From NCBI RefSeq assembly GCF_001426505.1, contig NZ_LMEV01000014.1, positions 220,965 through 284,964 of the forward strand: DNA of 64,000 bases, in the 5' to 3' direction. Both the position numbers and the translations under genes were made by a program. This DNA is from Variovorax sp. Root473. GTDB lineage: Bacteria > Pseudomonadota > Gammaproteobacteria > Burkholderiales > Burkholderiaceae_C. A model generated the notes under the pieces. It ran no database searches, was not told the DNA's origin, and worked only from the letters and a program-made list of their open reading frames with translations. Position 1 is the first letter of the stretch. Each line of letters begins with the position of its first letter. Of the stretch, positions 18,348 through 27,056 are shown piece by piece.

Positions 18348-19184
18348 TCATTCCTTGTAGTAGACGATCTGGTTCGAGGTCGCGAGCAGCGCGCCCTTCT
18401 CGCTCCACAACTGCGCCTTCTGGTCGAAGAAGCCGTTGAAGAACTGCTGCCCCGCCGCGCAGCCCAGCAGGTAGCCCGTGCCAACTTCGGCCAGTTCGGC
18501 GGCGCCGACGTGGAAGTACGTGGTGATCGACACCGTGCCCGCGGGCACGTGCTTGGCGCGGCGCAGCCAGACGCGCGGATAGAACACATCACTCAACGCG
18601 GCGAGCGAGGCGAAGTCGAGCGGGCGGGCCTGCGCGTCGCGCACCCAGATGCGGGTCTCGCTGTGCTGCAGGCTGCCGTCCCACGTCGCGGGAATGCCGC
18701 CGCTGAAGGGACGCATCTCGTACTGGTCGAGCCAGGCCACGCCCGACGGACCGATGCTCATGCGCTCGACCGACGCGGGCTTCGGCGCCTCGGGCATGGG
18801 GAGGTCGGCCAAGCTCCAGGTGTCGCGGCGCGCGGCGGTCACCACCGTGGCGGTGGTCGTCATGTTGGGGGTGCCGTCGGCGCCAGGCTGCGTGATCGTC
18901 ACCGTCCAGTGCTGCGTCGAGCGGTTGGTGCGCACGGCGGTGGCCTGGATGTCGAACACGCCCTCGCCGAGCGCGGCCGCGTAGTTGACGGTCAGCGCGA
19001 TCGGCGTGCCGAGCAGGTCGGGGTGCTGCAGCACCGACTGCAGCGCGAGCGCTGCGGTGGTGCCGCCGAACGGGCCGACCATGTTCCAGTAGTCGGGACT
19101 CGTGGTGCCCGTGAAGTGCCCCACGCGGATGTCGCTGTGGTGCAGGGCCAGGGCTTTGTCGAAGGGGTGTGGGGTCGTGGGCAT
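18348..19184 (-). CDS. Acyl-CoA thioesterase-like protein (double hotdog, TesB/TE3 type)
   Basis: Protein of 278 residues with two tandem hotdog domains, like the thioesterase-3/TesB group that hydrolyses acyl-CoA. Recognisable parts are GTTSPDYWNMVGPFGGTTAA early, ALTVNYAAAL in the first domain and FYPRVWLRR with ISTYFH-like strands in the second. The start at 19184 (MPTTPHPFDKAL) gives the right distance to the first domain. A 10-bp inverted repeat separates it from the thiolase gene upstream, while the SDR gene downstream starts within 4 bp. Confidence 0.83.
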   Translation of the reverse strand: MPTTPHPFDKALALHHSDIRVGHFTGTTSPDYWNMVGPFGGTTAALALQSVLQHPDLLGTPIALTVNYAAALGEGVFDIQATAVRTNRSTQHWTVTITQPGADGTPNMTTTATVVTAARRDTWSLADLPMPEAPKPASVERMSIGPSGVAWLDQYEMRPFSGGIPATWDGSLQHSETRIWVRDAQARPLDFASLAALSDVFYPRVWLRRAKHVPAGTVSITTYFHVGAAELAEVGTGYLLGCAAGQQFFNGFFDQKAQLWSEKGALLATSNQIVYYKE

Positions 19185-19268
19185 GGTGATCGTCAGTGTG
19201 CCTCCGGTGGATGACCTCACGCAGTCGTGTGCGGGACGTTGGCGTGCTGCACTGCGGCATGCACTGGA

Positions 19269-19316
19269 GGCCATGCACCGCCGGCAGGGAGCTGCTGCTG
19301 CGTGCCGTGCATGGCC
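19269..19316 (-). terminator. Inverted repeat in thiolase-thioesterase gap
   Basis: GGCCATGCAC (19269-19278) and GTGCATGGCC (19307-19316) pair perfectly over 10 bp with a 28-nt loop. It lies 14 bp after the thiolase stop in a 145-bp gap, without a T-run. It could end or stabilise the upstream transcript. Confidence 0.4.
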
Positions 19317-19329
19317 GTGACCCTGCCGA

Positions 19330-20529
19330 TCAGACCCGCTCGAAGATGCCGGCGGCGCCCTGTCCCATCCCCACGCACATCGTGACCATGCCGTACTTCA
19401 GCTTCTCGCGGCGCAGCGCGTGCACCACGGTCGCCGCGCGGATCGCGCCGGTCGCGCCGAGCGGGTGGCCCAGTGCAATGGCCCCTCCCATCGGGTTGAC
19501 CTTCGACGGATCGAGACCCAGCGTGTTCATCACCGCGAGCGATTGCGCAGCGAAGGCTTCGTTGAGCTCGAACCAGTCGATGTCCTCGTGCTTCAGGCCC
19601 GCATAGCGCAGAGCCGCAGGAATCGCCTCGATCGGGCCGATGCCCATGATGTGGGGCGGCACGCCCTTGCTGGCGAAGCTCACGAAGCGTGCGAGCGGCG
19701 TGAGGCCGTACTGCTTCACCGCCTTCTCGCTGGCCAGGATCAGCGCGCCTGCGCCATCCGAGGTCTGCGAGCTGTTGCCGGCCGTCACCGTGCCGCGCGC
19801 GGCGAACACGGTGCGCAGCTTGGCCAGGCCCTCGATGCTGGTGTCGGGGCGGGCGCCTTCGTCCAGGCTCACGGTGCGCGTCTTCGCGATCGACTCGCCG
19901 GTTTCCAGGTTCGGCGTGCGGTCGGTCACTTCGATCGGCGTGATCTCGTCGGCGAACTTGCCGGCGGCCTGTGCGGCCAGTGCCTTCTGGTGCGAGGCCA
20001 GCGCGAACGCGTCCTGCGCCTCGCGGCTCACCTTCCACTGCTGCGCGACCTTCTCGGCCGTGAGGCCCATGCCGTAGGCGATGCCCACGTCACCTTCGCG
20101 CTCGAAGATGGAGGGCGACAGCGAGGGCGAGTTGCCCATCATCGGCACCATGCTCATGCTTTCGACGCCGGCGGCGATCATCACGTCGGCCTCGCCGACG
20201 CGGATGCGGTCGGCCGCCATCTGCACGGCCGACAGGCCCGAAGCGCAGAAGCGGTTCACGGTGATGCCGCCGATGCTCGTCGGCAGGCCCGCCAGCACCG
20301 CGCCAATGCGCGCGACATTCAGGCCCTGCTGCGATTCGGGAATCGCGCAGCCGCAGATGATGTCTTCGATGGCCTTCGGATCGAGGTTCGGCACGGCGGC
20401 CAGCGCTGCCTTCAACGTCGTCGCGAGCAGGTCGTCGGGACGGTAGTTGCGGAAGTAGCCGCGGTGCGACTTGCCGATGGGCGTGCGGGTGGCGGAGACG
20501 ATGTAGGCGTCTTGAACTTGCTTGCTCAT
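19330..20529 (-). CDS. Acetyl-CoA C-acyltransferase (thiolase)
   Basis: Thiolase of 399 residues that cleaves 3-ketoacyl-CoA with CoA to acetyl-CoA and a shortened acyl-CoA. The nucleophilic Cys95 is in NRFCASGLS, the base pair His355 is in GHPLGATG and Cys385 in MCVGMGQG, so the triad is intact. NEAFAAQ is also present. It begins 11 bp after the FadN-type hydratase/dehydrogenase stop, the usual FadBA-type pairing. The frame remains open upstream through the neighbour, but MSKQVQDAYIVSATRTPIG is the clear thiolase N-terminus. Confidence 0.93.
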   Translation of the reverse strand: MSKQVQDAYIVSATRTPIGKSHRGYFRNYRPDDLLATTLKAALAAVPNLDPKAIEDIICGCAIPESQQGLNVARIGAVLAGLPTSIGGITVNRFCASGLSAVQMAADRIRVGEADVMIAAGVESMSMVPMMGNSPSLSPSIFEREGDVGIAYGMGLTAEKVAQQWKVSREAQDAFALASHQKALAAQAAGKFADEITPIEVTDRTPNLETGESIAKTRTVSLDEGARPDTSIEGLAKLRTVFAARGTVTAGNSSQTSDGAGALILASEKAVKQYGLTPLARFVSFASKGVPPHIMGIGPIEAIPAALRYAGLKHEDIDWFELNEAFAAQSLAVMNTLGLDPSKVNPMGGAIALGHPLGATGAIRAATVVHALRREKLKYGMVTMCVGMGQGAAGIFERV

Positions 20530-20540
20530 GAAATCTGTCC

Positions 20541-22940
20541 TTAGTTGCGCACGGGCTTGCCGGTGCTGAGCATTCCCATGATTCGCTCTTGCGTCTTGGG
20601 ATGCACGATGAGCGAGCAGAACGCCTTGCGCTCCAGCGTCATCAGGTATTCCTCGGTCACGAGCGAGCCCGCGTCCACGTCGCCGCCGGTGACCACGTTC
20701 GCGATCAGGCTGGCAATGTGGAAGTCGTGCGCGCTGATGAAGCCACCGTCGCGCATGTTCACCAGCTGGCCCTTGATCGTCGCGGCGCCGCTGCGGCCCG
20801 CCACGCGGAAGGTGCGGCGCAGCGGTGCGCGGTAGCCGGCGTCGGCCATGGCTTTGGCCTGCTGCAATGCCACGTAGAGCAGTTCGTCCTTGTTCGGCAC
20901 GATCACGTCGCTGTCGAGCAGGTAGCCCAGCTTCTTCGAATCGAGCGCGCCGGTGCCCACCTTGGCCATTGCGGCGGCGGTGAAGCCTTCGGTGAGGAAG
21001 GGCAGCAGGTCGGTGCCGGTCGAGGCCGACGCGTTCTCGGCCGCGCGGCGCGCGATGTAGGTCAGGCCGCCCGCGCCGGGGATCAGGCCCACGCCGACTT
21101 CGACCAGGCCGATGTAGCTTTCCATCGCCGCGACGCGCTTGGCCGAGTGGATGGCCAGCTCGCAACCACCGCCCAGCGCCATGCCGCGCACGGCGGAAAT
21201 CACCGGCACGGTGGCGTAGCGGATCTTGAGCATGACGTTCTGCAGCTCTTCTTCGGCGCCTTCGACCGCGCCGATGCCCGCGACCACAAAGGCCGGCAGC
21301 ATCGCCTGCAGGTCGGCGCCGACCGAGAACACCTCGTCGGGCGACCAGATCACCAGGCCCTTGTATTCGGCCTCGGCGAGGTCGACCGCGGCGCCCAGCG
21401 CCTCGGCCACATCGGGGCTGATGGCGTGCATCTTCGAGTGGATGCTCGCGATCAGCACTTCGCCGTCGAGCGTCCACACGCGCACGTCGCCTTCGTCGCT
21501 GATCGTGGTGCCCGCCGTGTTGGCATCGGCCGCGTTCGCGCCGAGCACGCTTTCGGGGAACAGCTGGCGGTCATGCACGGGCAGCTTGCGCTGCGGCACG
21601 AATTTGTTCTGCGATGCGCTCCACGAGCCTTCGGGCGTATGCACGCCGCCGGCCTCGGCCACCGGACCTTCGAACACCCACTTGGGCAGCGGTGCGCTGC
21701 TCAGCGCCTTGCCTGCGTCGATGTCTTCCTGCACCCACTTGGCGACCTGCGCCCAGCCGGCCTCTTGCCACAGCTCGAACGGGCCCTGCTTCATGCCGAA
21801 GCCCCAGCGCATGGCGAAGTCGATGTCGCGTGCGCTCTCGGCGATGTCGCCCAGGTGCACGGCGGCGTAGTGGAAGCCGTCGCGCAGGATGGCCCAGAGG
21901 AACTGGCCCTGCGGTCCTTCGCTCTCGCGCAGCAGCTTCAGGCGTTCGCCCGCGGGCCTCTTGAGCATGCGGCCGTACACCTCGTCGGCCTTCGCGCCGG
22001 CGGGCACGTACTCGCCGCTCTTCAGATCGAAGCGCAGGATGTCGCGGCCGACCTTCTTGAAGAAGCCGGCCTTGGCCTTCTGGCCCAGGTTGCCCAGCTC
22101 CAGCAGCTTGGCGAGCACCGGCGGCGTCGCGAAGTTGGCGTAGAACGGATCGGTCTCGGCGTTCAGGTTGTCCTGCAGCGTCTTCACGACGTGAGCCATG
22201 GTGTCCAGGCCCACCACGTCGGCGGTGCGGAAGGTGCCCGAGCTGGCACGGCCCAGCTTCTTGCCGGTGAGGTCGTCCACCACGTCGGGCGTGAGACCGA
22301 ACTTCTCGACTTCCTTCAGCGTGGCCAGCATGCCGGCGATGCCGACGCGGTTGGCGATGAAGTTGGGCGTGTCGTGCGCGCGCACCACACCCTTGCCGAG
22401 CGTGCGGGTGACGAAGGCCTCGAGGTCGTCGAGCACCTGCGGCTGCGTGGTGGGCGTGTTGATCAGCTCCACCAGGAACATGTAGCGCGGCGGGTTGAAG
22501 AAGTGAATGCCGCAAAAGCGCGGCTTCAATGCTTCAGGCAGTGCCTCGCTGAGCTTGGTGATCGACAGGCCCGAGGTGTTCGAGGCCAGGATCGAATGCT
22601 TGGCGACGTGCGGCGCGATCTTCTTGTAGAGATCGAGCTTCCAGTCCATGCGCTCGGCGATGGCTTCGATGATGAGGTCGCACTCGCCGAGCTTGGCGAG
22701 GTCGTCTTCGTAGTTGGCCTGCTCGATCAAGCCGGCGTCGGCCACATCGCCGAGCGGCGCGGGCTTGAGCTTCTTGAGGTTGTCGATGGCGCGCGTGACG
22801 ATGCCGTTCTTCGGGCCTTCTTTTGCGGCCAGGTCGAACAGCACGACAGGCACGCGCACGTTGACGAGGTGGGCGGCGATCTGCGCGCCCATCACGCCGG
22901 CGCCGAGCACGGCGACCTTTTTCACTTGAAATCGGGACAT
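20541..22940 (-). CDS. 3-hydroxyacyl-CoA dehydrogenase/enoyl-CoA hydratase, FadN-type fusion
   Basis: Bifunctional beta-oxidation enzyme of 799 residues. Unlike E. coli FadB, the NAD-binding dehydrogenase domain comes first (GAGVMG at 13-18, then HFFNPP and the helical domain to about 300) and the crotonase domain follows (about 490-690, with GMALGGGCELA and VGVGLIPGAGG). This order and length match FadN of Bacillus and a common betaproteobacterial type. It hydrates trans-2-enoyl-CoA and oxidises 3-hydroxyacyl-CoA. Thiolase follows at 11 bp, so the two are probably co-translated and work together. Confidence 0.92.
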   Translation of the reverse strand: MSRFQVKKVAVLGAGVMGAQIAAHLVNVRVPVVLFDLAAKEGPKNGIVTRAIDNLKKLKPAPLGDVADAGLIEQANYEDDLAKLGECDLIIEAIAERMDWKLDLYKKIAPHVAKHSILASNTSGLSITKLSEALPEALKPRFCGIHFFNPPRYMFLVELINTPTTQPQVLDDLEAFVTRTLGKGVVRAHDTPNFIANRVGIAGMLATLKEVEKFGLTPDVVDDLTGKKLGRASSGTFRTADVVGLDTMAHVVKTLQDNLNAETDPFYANFATPPVLAKLLELGNLGQKAKAGFFKKVGRDILRFDLKSGEYVPAGAKADEVYGRMLKRPAGERLKLLRESEGPQGQFLWAILRDGFHYAAVHLGDIAESARDIDFAMRWGFGMKQGPFELWQEAGWAQVAKWVQEDIDAGKALSSAPLPKWVFEGPVAEAGGVHTPEGSWSASQNKFVPQRKLPVHDRQLFPESVLGANAADANTAGTTISDEGDVRVWTLDGEVLIASIHSKMHAISPDVAEALGAAVDLAEAEYKGLVIWSPDEVFSVGADLQAMLPAFVVAGIGAVEGAEEELQNVMLKIRYATVPVISAVRGMALGGGCELAIHSAKRVAAMESYIGLVEVGVGLIPGAGGLTYIARRAAENASASTGTDLLPFLTEGFTAAAMAKVGTGALDSKKLGYLLDSDVIVPNKDELLYVALQQAKAMADAGYRAPLRRTFRVAGRSGAATIKGQLVNMRDGGFISAHDFHIASLIANVVTGGDVDAGSLVTEEYLMTLERKAFCSLIVHPKTQERIMGMLSTGKPVRN

Positions 22941-22979
22941 GTTGCTTGGTATTTTTTCGGTTGAAAACGCGCGGCAGGG

Positions 22980-23414
22980 TTACTGCGCGCGGGTCCAGGT
23001 TTGGGTGCGCCAGAACGGGCCCAGGTAGCCGCGCACTTCCAGCTTCTTTCCGCCGTCGATCGGCGTGAAGCTCGCGCGGTACTCCTTGCCGTTCTCGGGG
23101 TCGAGGATCTTCCCGCCTTCCCAGACGTCCTTGCCCTCGCCCTTCTTGCCGCCGCGGATGATCTCCAGGCCCGTGATGGGTTTGCCCTTGCGGTCATCGC
23201 TGCATTCGTCGCAGGTGGCGTCGGGCTTGGTGTCTTTCTTCAGCGACTTCTCGATGCGGCCGCTGAGCGCGCCGCCGGTCTCGGCGATGCGGATCTCGGC
23301 CTTGACCTCGCCGGTCTTGTCGTCGGCATTGCGCCAGAGCCCCACCGGGGTGCTCTGCGCCATGGCCGAGACGGCGGTCACAGTGAACAAGACGGCTGCA
23401 AGCGTTGCTTTCAT
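22980..23414 (-). CDS. DUF2147 domain secreted protein
   Basis: Exported protein of 144 residues with a Sec signal (MKATLAAVLFTVTAVSAMA-QS). The mature part matches the DUF2147 pattern: GLWRN at the start, an acidic strand with AEIRI, CDEC, then GLEIIRGGKK, WEGGKILDPENGKEY and the final LEVRGYLGPFWRTQTW. Members are small periplasmic beta-barrel-like proteins of unknown function. The CDEC pair is two cysteines that may form a disulfide. It is embedded between the acyl-CoA dehydrogenase and FadN-type genes with 40- and 39-bp gaps, so it is likely co-transcribed. Confidence 0.85.
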   Translation of the reverse strand: MKATLAAVLFTVTAVSAMAQSTPVGLWRNADDKTGEVKAEIRIAETGGALSGRIEKSLKKDTKPDATCDECSDDRKGKPITGLEIIRGGKKGEGKDVWEGGKILDPENGKEYRASFTPIDGGKKLEVRGYLGPFWRTQTWTRAQ

Positions 23415-23454
23415 GAGCGGCTCCCGGTTGGTCGATGAAGAAAGGCTGTGTCGC

Positions 23455-25251
23455 TTAAGCGAGTGCGGCGTCGGTGTCCATCAACACCTTGCTGCCGGCG
23501 CGCGCGGTGCGCATCAGCATCACGGTCTCGGGGAACAGCTTGGCGAAATAGAAGCGTGCGGTCTGCAGCTTGGCGACGTAGAACGGGTCGGTGTTGCCGG
23601 CCGCGATCTCGCGCAGCGCGACTTGCGCCATGCGGGCGAACAGGTAGCCGAACACGAAGTGGCCGGCCACGCGCAGGTAGTCCACCGCAGCGGCACCCAC
23701 TTCGTCGGGGTTCTGGAAGCCCTTGAAGCCGATCTCGGTCGTGAACTTGGTGAGCTGGTCGCCCAGCATCGCGATCGGGTTGATGAACTCGGCCATCTTC
23801 TCGTTCACGCCTTCTTCTTCCACCAGCTTCGCGACGAGCTTGCCAAACTTCTTCAGCGACGCGCCGTTGTTGCCCAGCACCTTGCGGCCCAGCAGGTCCA
23901 GCGACTGGATGGTGTTGGTGCCTTCATAGATCATGTTGATGCGGTTGTCGCGCACGAACTGCTCCATGCCCCATTCCTTGATGAAGCCGTGGCCACCGAA
24001 GACCTGCATGCACGCGTTGGTCGCGATGTGGCCGTTGTCGGTGATGAAGGCCTTGACGATGGGCGTGAGCAGCGCGACCAGCTCGCCCGAGTCCTTGCGC
24101 ACCTTTTCATCGGGATGGTTGTGCTCCTTGTCGAGCAGCAGCGTGCAGAAGATCTGCAGCGCGCGGCCTCCTTCGGCGTAGGCCTTGGCGGTGAGCAGCA
24201 TCTTGCGCACGTCGGGGTGCACGATGATCGGGTCGGCTTCCTTGTCCTTGGCCTTCACACCGGAAAGCGAGCGCATCTGGAGGCGGTCCTTGGCGTAGGC
24301 CAGGGCGTTCTGGTAGGCCACTTCGGTGAGGCCGAGCGACTGGTTGCCCACGCCCAAGCGTGCGGCGTTCATCATCACGAACATCGCGGCCAGGCCCTTG
24401 TTGGGCTCGCCCACCAGCGTGCCGGTGGCGCCTTCGATCACGATCTGCGCGGTGGCGTTGCCGTGGATGCCCATCTTGTGCTCCAGGCCGGCGCAGAAGA
24501 TCGGGTTGCGTTCGCCGAGCGAACCGTCGGCCTTGACGTGGAACTTCGGCACCACGAACAGGCTGATGCCCTTGCTGCCCTTGGGCGCGTCCGGCAGGCG
24601 GGCCAGCACCAGGTGAATGATGTTGCTCGTCATGTCGTGCTCGCCGGCCGAGATGAAGATCTTGCTGCCGGTGATGCGGTAGGTGCCGTCGGCCTGCGGT
24701 TCGGCCTTGGTGCGCAGCAGGCCCAGGTCGGTGCCGCAGTGCGGTTCGGTCAGGCACATGGTGCCGGTCCACTCGCCGCTGGTGAGCTTGGGCAGGTAGG
24801 TCTTCTTCTGGTCGTCGGTGCCGTGCGCGGCCAGTGCCTCGTAGGCGCCGTGCGAGAGGCCCGGGTACATGGTCCAGGCCTGGTTGGCGCTGTTGAGCAT
24901 CTCGAACAGGCACTGGTTCACCACGAACGGCAGGCCCTGGCCACCGAAGGCCGGGTCGCACGACAGCGCGGGCCAGCCGCCTTCGACGTACTTGGCGTAG
25001 GCGTCCTTGAAGCCGGTGGGCGTCTTCACTTCGTGCGTGGCCTTGTCGAGCACGCAGCCTTCTTCGTCGCCGCTGATGTTCAGCGGAAAGGTGACTTCGG
25101 CCGCGAACTTGCCGGCCTCTTCGATCACGGCGTTGATGGTGTCGGCGTCGGTCTCGGCATGGGCCGGCAGTGCCTTGAGTTCCTCGGCGACGTTGAGCAC
25201 TTCGTGCAGCACGAACTGCATGTCACGCACGGGGGGGTTGTAGGTAGGCAT
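23455..25251 (-). CDS. Acyl-CoA dehydrogenase (long form with C-terminal extension)
   Basis: FAD enzyme of 598 residues catalysing the first step of beta-oxidation, acyl-CoA to trans-2-enoyl-CoA, with electrons passing to ETF. After an N-terminal helical domain come CLTEPHCGTDLG and ITGSKIFISAGEHD (FAD/substrate region), then IYEGTNTIQSLDL, where the Glu at about 444 is the catalytic base. The last 130 residues are the extra C-terminal domain of the long class. It follows the TetR gene by 73 bp and starts the structural genes of the block. Chain length preference is not visible. Confidence 0.92.
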   Translation of the reverse strand: MPTYNPPVRDMQFVLHEVLNVAEELKALPAHAETDADTINAVIEEAGKFAAEVTFPLNISGDEEGCVLDKATHEVKTPTGFKDAYAKYVEGGWPALSCDPAFGGQGLPFVVNQCLFEMLNSANQAWTMYPGLSHGAYEALAAHGTDDQKKTYLPKLTSGEWTGTMCLTEPHCGTDLGLLRTKAEPQADGTYRITGSKIFISAGEHDMTSNIIHLVLARLPDAPKGSKGISLFVVPKFHVKADGSLGERNPIFCAGLEHKMGIHGNATAQIVIEGATGTLVGEPNKGLAAMFVMMNAARLGVGNQSLGLTEVAYQNALAYAKDRLQMRSLSGVKAKDKEADPIIVHPDVRKMLLTAKAYAEGGRALQIFCTLLLDKEHNHPDEKVRKDSGELVALLTPIVKAFITDNGHIATNACMQVFGGHGFIKEWGMEQFVRDNRINMIYEGTNTIQSLDLLGRKVLGNNGASLKKFGKLVAKLVEEEGVNEKMAEFINPIAMLGDQLTKFTTEIGFKGFQNPDEVGAAAVDYLRVAGHFVFGYLFARMAQVALREIAAGNTDPFYVAKLQTARFYFAKLFPETVMLMRTARAGSKVLMDTDAALA

Positions 25252-25324
25252 CCGGGACTCTCCTGGTCGAAGCTAGATAGATAAGAAAAAACGAAAACGG
25301 AAAAACGAAATGGGGCCGCGGCGC

Positions 25325-26029
25325 TCAGCGCACGGTCTTGAGCCGGCGCGTGCCGCGCGCAGCGGGCGCGGACTCGGCGGCATTGGAAGCAGGTGGCGCG
25401 TCCGGCGTAGCGGCGCGCGCGAGGATGTTGTCGAAGCCGACGTTGGCGCGGCCGATGGAGCCGGGCACCTGCAGGAAGCGGGCCTCGTAGTGCAGCGCGA
25501 GGATCAGGCCGTGGATCTCGAACCCGACCTGGCGCTCGTCGGCGTCGGCGCGCAGGTGGCCTTCGGACTTCGACTGCACGATGGCGCGCAACACGGCGGC
25601 CTGCCAGATGCTGACCGACTCGACCAGCGCATCGCGCACCGGACCCGGGCGGTCGTCGAATTCGGAGGCGCCGCTGATGTAGATGCAGCCCGAGTCGATT
25701 TCGGTCGAGGTGCGCTTCATCCAGTTGGCGAACATGGCGCGCAGGCGCGGCAGGCCACGCGGCGCCGCCAGAGCGGGAAAGAACACTTCCTGCTCGAAGC
25801 GCGCGTGGTACTCGCGCACCACGGAAATCTGCAGTTCCTCGCGCGATCCGAAGTGGGCGAACACGCCCGACTTGCTCATCTTGGTGATCTCGGCCACGGC
25901 GCCGATCGACAGGCCTTCGAGCCCGATCTGCGCGGCCAGCGCCAGCGCAGCGTCGACGATGATGGCCTTGGTCTGCTGGCCTTTGGGGGCGGCGCGGGCC
26001 GGCTTGGCGGGAACGGCGGTGGCAGACAT
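25325..26029 (-). CDS. TetR/AcrR family transcriptional regulator
   Basis: Repressor-type protein of 234 residues. The helix-turn-helix lies at about 41-60 (SIGAVAEITKMSKSGVFAHF) after an Ala/Pro/Lys-rich lead; the C-terminal part contains the ligand domain of the TetR_C type used by acyl-CoA regulators. ATG 26029 is used because upstream residues would cover the operator. It heads the beta-oxidation block on the same strand and has a palindrome 22 bp before its start, so it probably represses itself and the operon and responds to an acyl-CoA (inference). Confidence 0.87.
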   Translation of the reverse strand: MSATAVPAKPARAAPKGQQTKAIIVDAALALAAQIGLEGLSIGAVAEITKMSKSGVFAHFGSREELQISVVREYHARFEQEVFFPALAAPRGLPRLRAMFANWMKRTSTEIDSGCIYISGASEFDDRPGPVRDALVESVSIWQAAVLRAIVQSKSEGHLRADADERQVGFEIHGLILALHYEARFLQVPGSIGRANVGFDNILARAATPDAPPASNAAESAPAARGTRRLKTVR

Positions 26030-26050
26030 CGTGAAAGCTCCGAATAAAAC

Positions 26051-26062
26051 GAACGGTCGTTC
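26051..26062. promoter_or_regulatory. Likely TetR operator GAACG-GT-CGTTC
   Basis: A perfect 5-bp inverted repeat with 2-bp centre in an AT-rich context, flanked by AAAAC and TATTTT. It lies immediately upstream of the tetR start, where an autorepressor should bind. Confidence 0.55.
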
Positions 26063-26178
26063 TATTTTGCAGGGGCTTTGCACTTTTGGCCGCAAATGAC
26101 CTTGGGCGGCACTGGGTTAATGAAGGTTAAACAAGGCAAGGGGCAACCGCCAGCGGGTCGCACCCTTGCCCGGCGGTC

Positions 26179-26937
26179 TCAGAACTCCTGCGACACGGGC
26201 CGCAGCACGACCTCGTTGATGTCCACGTTGGCTGGCTGCTCCACCGCGTAGACGATGGCGCGCGCCACCGAGTCGGCCGGGATCTGGTTGGCGTCGTAGA
26301 AAGCCTTCACGCCCGCGGCGCTCTCGGCGTCGCTGCTGCCGAACTTCAGTTCCGACTCCACCGCGCCGGGGGACACGATGGTCACGCGCACGCCGCTGTT
26401 GCCCACTTCCACGCGCAGGCCTTCGGAGATGGCGCGCACGGCGTGCTTGGTCGCGCTGTAGACGGTGCCGATGGGCGTGAACACCTTCAGCCCGGCAATC
26501 GACGCGACGTTCACGATGTGGCCGCTGCCCTGCGCCTGCATGCGCGGCAACACGGCGGCAATGCCGTAGAGCACGCCCTTGATGTTGACGTCGATGGTGC
26601 GGTCCCACTCGACGACCTTGAGTTTCTCGATGGGCGACAGCGGCATCACGCCCGCGTTGTTGACCAGCACGTCGATGCGGCCGAAGGCCTCCACGGTGGC
26701 GGCGGCGAGCCGCTCCAGGTCCTCGCGCTTCGCGACGTCGGTTGCGACGGCGAGGGCCTCGCCGCCGGCTTCGCGGATCTCGGTCACCACTTTCTCGAGC
26801 CGGTCGGTGCGGCGCGCCGCCAGCACCACCCGGGCGCCGCGCGCGGCCAGGTGGCGCGCGGCGGATTCGCCCAGGCCGCTGCTCGCGCCGGTGACGATGG
26901 CGACCTTGCCCTTGATGTTGTCTTGAACGGATGTCAT
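26179..26937 (-). CDS. SDR family NAD(P)-dependent oxidoreductase
   Basis: Classical short-chain dehydrogenase of 252 residues. TGASSGLG near 16-23 binds the dinucleotide, NNAG comes at about 92-95, and the catalytic Ser (VNVASIAG) and YSATK dyad are intact. The sequence resembles YdfG/3-oxoacyl reductase-like enzymes with a wide range of alcohols or ketones. ATG 26937 is used; longer frames would extend into the divergent lysR gene. Divergent from a LysR regulator with 119 bp between, so it is probably that regulator's target. Confidence 0.88.
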   Translation of the reverse strand: MTSVQDNIKGKVAIVTGASSGLGESAARHLAARGARVVLAARRTDRLEKVVTEIREAGGEALAVATDVAKREDLERLAAATVEAFGRIDVLVNNAGVMPLSPIEKLKVVEWDRTIDVNIKGVLYGIAAVLPRMQAQGSGHIVNVASIAGLKVFTPIGTVYSATKHAVRAISEGLRVEVGNSGVRVTIVSPGAVESELKFGSSDAESAAGVKAFYDANQIPADSVARAIVYAVEQPANVDINEVVLRPVSQEF

Positions 26938-26978
26938 GGGAAATTCCTTTCGGGATGCGTTGAAGAAGTGCATGCAGT

Positions 26979-26991
26979 GTGGAAAATCCAC
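26979..26991. promoter_or_regulatory. Palindrome GTGGA-AAA-TCCAC in divergent SDR/lysR region
   Basis: A perfect 5-bp inverted repeat with 3-bp AT centre, 42 bp upstream of the SDR start and 66 bp upstream of lysR. It suits a LysR-type binding site controlling both genes. Confidence 0.4.
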
Positions 26992-27056
26992 GCGTTCCAG
27001 TAAATGAAACTCTGGCGACTTCAGAATTCCAGATTCAGGAATCAAGGAACACCTCA

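Noticed and set aside
20589..22964. A 791-residue open frame on the plus strand opposite the FadN-type gene
   Set aside because: It mirrors the real gene codon for codon in high-GC DNA, has an extreme His/Gln/Arg/Val composition and no family features.
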